A DNA stretch of 7,266 nt from contig DRPO01000493.1 of the NCBI GenBank assembly GCA_011330835.1, positions 1-7,266 of the forward strand, in the 5' to 3' direction. The notes beneath the pieces were generated by a model, which saw only the letters and a list, made by a program, of their open reading frames with translations, ran no database searches and was not told the DNA's origin. Numbering within the stretch: the first letter of the stretch is position 1; each line of letters starts with the position of its first letter. The stretch comes from Gammaproteobacteria bacterium (lineage in GTDB: Bacteria > Pseudomonadota > Gammaproteobacteria > UWMA-0217). Position numbers and translations under genes: made by a program. This document shows, piece by piece, positions 5,768-7,266 of the stretch.

Positions 5768-7200
5768 AAAACAAACTGTTCATCTATACACTTGCCGTTC
5801 TGCTGACCGGCGCGACCTGGAGCGCGACCGCGGCCGAGAAAGGCGACAAGAAAATCCTCTACTGGGTGGCGCCGATGGATCCCTCCTACCGGCGCGACGG
5901 GCCCGGCAAATCGCCCATGGGCATGGATCTGGTGCCGGTCTACGAGGACGAGCAGGACAGCGGCAGCGATGTCACGATCTCGCCCGCCGTGGTGCAAAAC
6001 CTCGGCGTGCGCACCGCGCCCGTGATCCGCGGCGAACTGTCGCGCCAGATCAACACCGTCGGCTATATCGACTTCGACGAATCCCGGGTCGCCCATGTCC
6101 ACATGCGGGTCTCCGGCTGGCTCGAAAGACTCAGCGTCCATTCGGTCGGCGAGGAAGTCAAGAAAGGACAGCGATTGTTCAACCTCTACTCGCCCGATCT
6201 GGTCAACGCGCAACGTGAATTTCTGCGCGCGCTCGGCAGCGGTAACCAGGGTTTGATCACCGCCTCGCGAGAGCGGCTCGGCGCGCTGGGCGTTTCCCGG
6301 AGCGAAATCGCGCGACTGGAGAAAACGCGCAAGCTTCGCCAGACCATCGCCATCTACGCGCCGCAGGACGGCGTCGTGTCCTCGTTGCCGGTGCGCGAAG
6401 GCATGTATGTCGCGCCAGCCAAACAGGTGATGACGCTCGCGGATCTGTCCAGCGTCTGGCTGATCGCCGAGATTTTCGAGCGTCAGGCCGAGGCCGTCCG
6501 CGTCGGCGACCGCGCCGAGGTCAGCCTGCCCTACCTGCCCGGCGAAAGCTGGCAAGGGCGGGTCGAGTTCATCTATCCCAGCCTCGATCCGAAAACCCGC
6601 ACGCTGCGGGCGCGGCTGCGCTTCGACAATCCCGGCGAGCGGCTCAAGCCCAACATGTACGCGCGGGTCAAGATTCACGCCAGCCCGAGAGAGAACACGC
6701 TCTCGATTCCGCTGGAGGCGCTGATTCGCACCGGCGACAAGGATCGCGTCATCGTCGAGGTGGGTGAAGGCCGCTACAAGGCCTGCGATGTCGTGGCCGG
6801 CATCGAAAGCGGCGACCGCATCGAAATTCTCGATGGCCTCGATGAGGGCGACAAGGTCGTTGTTTCCGGGCAATTTCTGCTCGACTCCGAGGCCAGCCTC
6901 AAGGCCAGCTTCACCCGCATGGAAGCCCCGGAAACGCCCGCCGAGGAGACGCCGAAAACCGTCACCGGCGCGGGCAAGATCATCGCCATCGACCCGGCCA
7001 ACCATCAGATCCGGCTGGAGCACGACCCCATTCCCGCGCTGGACTGGCCTGGCATGACGATGAATTTCGATCTGGCCGAAGGGGTGGACGCCGCCTCGTT
7101 CAAGCCCGGCGAACGGGTTCATTTCGACCTGGGCGCCAAGGCCGATGGCTATCCGATCACCGCCCTGCGTCATGAAAAGGGCGAGGAACCGACGCCATGA
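5764..7200 (+). CDS. cusB: CusB-type RND periplasmic adaptor with N-terminal metal-binding domain and fused C-terminal CusF domain
   Basis: A 478-residue membrane-fusion protein. The signal peptide is about residues 1-24 (ends SATAA). A heavy-metal-binding domain follows (about 32-60; YWVAPMDP, GPGKSPMGMDLVPVY), in which Met38, Met52 and Met54 stand where related domains use Cys, His or Met. The adaptor core (about 68-385) includes VHMRVSGWLERL, a helical hairpin (YSPDLVNAQREFL onward), a lipoyl-like half (IYAPQDGVVSSLPVREGMYV) and barrel segments (VWLIAEIFE, LKPNMYARVKI). The C-terminal domain (about 400-470) matches CusF: His420, Trp428, Met431 and Met433 have the same relative spacing as the E. 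coli CusF Cu(I)/Ag(I) ligands His36, Trp44, Met47 and Met49. The protein should link the pump to the channel and hand over Cu(I) or Ag(I). The gene overlaps its neighbours by 4 bp on both sides. Confidence 0.95.
   Translation: MKNKLFIYTLAVLLTGATWSATAAEKGDKKILYWVAPMDPSYRRDGPGKSPMGMDLVPVYEDEQDSGSDVTISPAVVQNLGVRTAPVIRGELSRQINTVGYIDFDESRVAHVHMRVSGWLERLSVHSVGEEVKKGQRLFNLYSPDLVNAQREFLRALGSGNQGLITASRERLGALGVSRSEIARLEKTRKLRQTIAIYAPQDGVVSSLPVREGMYVAPAKQVMTLADLSSVWLIAEIFERQAEAVRVGDRAEVSLPYLPGESWQGRVEFIYPSLDPKTRTLRARLRFDNPGERLKPNMYARVKIHASPRENTLSIPLEALIRTGDKDRVIVEVGEGRYKACDVVAGIESGDRIEILDGLDEGDKVVVSGQFLLDSEASLKASFTRMEAPETPAEETPKTVTGAGKIIAIDPANHQIRLEHDPIPALDWPGMTMNFDLAEGVDAASFKPGERVHFDLGAKADGYPITALRHEKGEEPTP
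7183..7187 (+). promoter_or_regulatory. Ribosome binding site of the RND pump gene
   Basis: GAGGA lies 9 bases before the ATG at 7197, within the last codons of the adaptor gene, and supports the pump start. Confidence 0.6.
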
Positions 7201-7266
7201 TCGCCGCGATTATCCAATGGTCCCTGCGCAACCGCTTTCTGGTGCTGTTGCTGACCGCGATGCTGA
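7197..7266 (+). CDS. cusA: CusA/CzcA-type heavy-metal RND efflux pump (first 23 codons only)
   Basis: The window ends 23 codons into this gene. The visible residues MIAAIIQWSLRNRFLVLLL are the characteristic N-terminus of heavy-metal RND pumps: a short amphipathic segment, then the first transmembrane helix of the inner-membrane proton antiporter. The gene starts at an ATGA overlap with the adaptor stop and has its own ribosome site. Assignment to the Cu/Ag (CusA) rather than the Zn/Co/Cd (CzcA) branch is inferred from the CusF-fused adaptor, because the diagnostic methionines and transmembrane residues lie outside the window. Confidence 0.85.
   Translation, partial: MIAAIIQWSLRNRFLVLLLTAML

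Noticed and set aside
5611..7173. Long minus-strand open frame of about 520 codons opposite the adaptor gene
   Set aside because: The plus strand encodes the adaptor with conserved metal ligands throughout, and the antisense product shows no family motif.

Overview
This is a GC-rich window from what looks like a Gram-negative proteobacterium. It encodes an outer-membrane efflux channel, a periplasmic adaptor and an RND pump. It also carries a palindromic repeat of the ATCCCGGC-loop-GCCGGGAT type, which is widespread between proteobacterial genes. A gammaproteobacterium, possibly a sulfur-oxidising or related lineage, is plausible, but the sequence does not fix the taxon.

Layout: (1) 1-445, minus strand: the N-terminal third of a PLP-dependent DegT/DnrJ/EryC1/StrS sugar aminotransferase, cut by the window edge. 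(2) 446-719: a divergent intergenic region with a REP-like hairpin and further inverted repeats. (3) 720-4217, plus strand: a tightly overlapping three-gene signalling operon. It encodes a membrane histidine kinase with a degenerate C-terminal receiver, a receiver-PAS protein with no DNA-binding domain, and a small ArsR-family repressor. The repressor's two cysteines match those of the HlyU/SqrR/BigR thiol-switch group. (4) 4218-4459: an intergenic region ending in a MerR-type promoter, with a 20-bp spacer filled by a perfect dyad. (5) 4460-7266, plus strand: a Cus/Czc-type heavy-metal efflux operon. It encodes a TolC-family channel, an adaptor with an N-terminal metal-binding domain and a fused C-terminal CusF domain, and the first 23 codons of the CusA-like RND pump, with 4-bp ATGA overlaps.

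How it may work: the efflux genes form a standard tripartite pump. Its adaptor residues (CusF-type His/Trp/Met/Met plus Met residues in the N-terminal domain) point to Cu(I)/Ag(I). The promoter architecture predicts control by a MerR-family activator such as CueR, which is not encoded here. The upstream kinase/receiver-PAS/ArsR operon is a separate transcription unit. Its overlaps suggest that the three proteins work together, with the ArsR protein perhaps supplying the DNA-binding output that the receiver protein lacks. Whether this module controls the efflux operon cannot be decided from sequence alone.

Most notable: the phosphorelay/ArsR gene trio, the dithiol ArsR protein, an in-frame REP-like insertion in the kinase linker, the degenerate receiver, the MerR-type promoter (which forces a later start for the channel gene), and an AT-rich patch with a perfect TATAAT inside the receiver-PAS gene just upstream of the ArsR gene.
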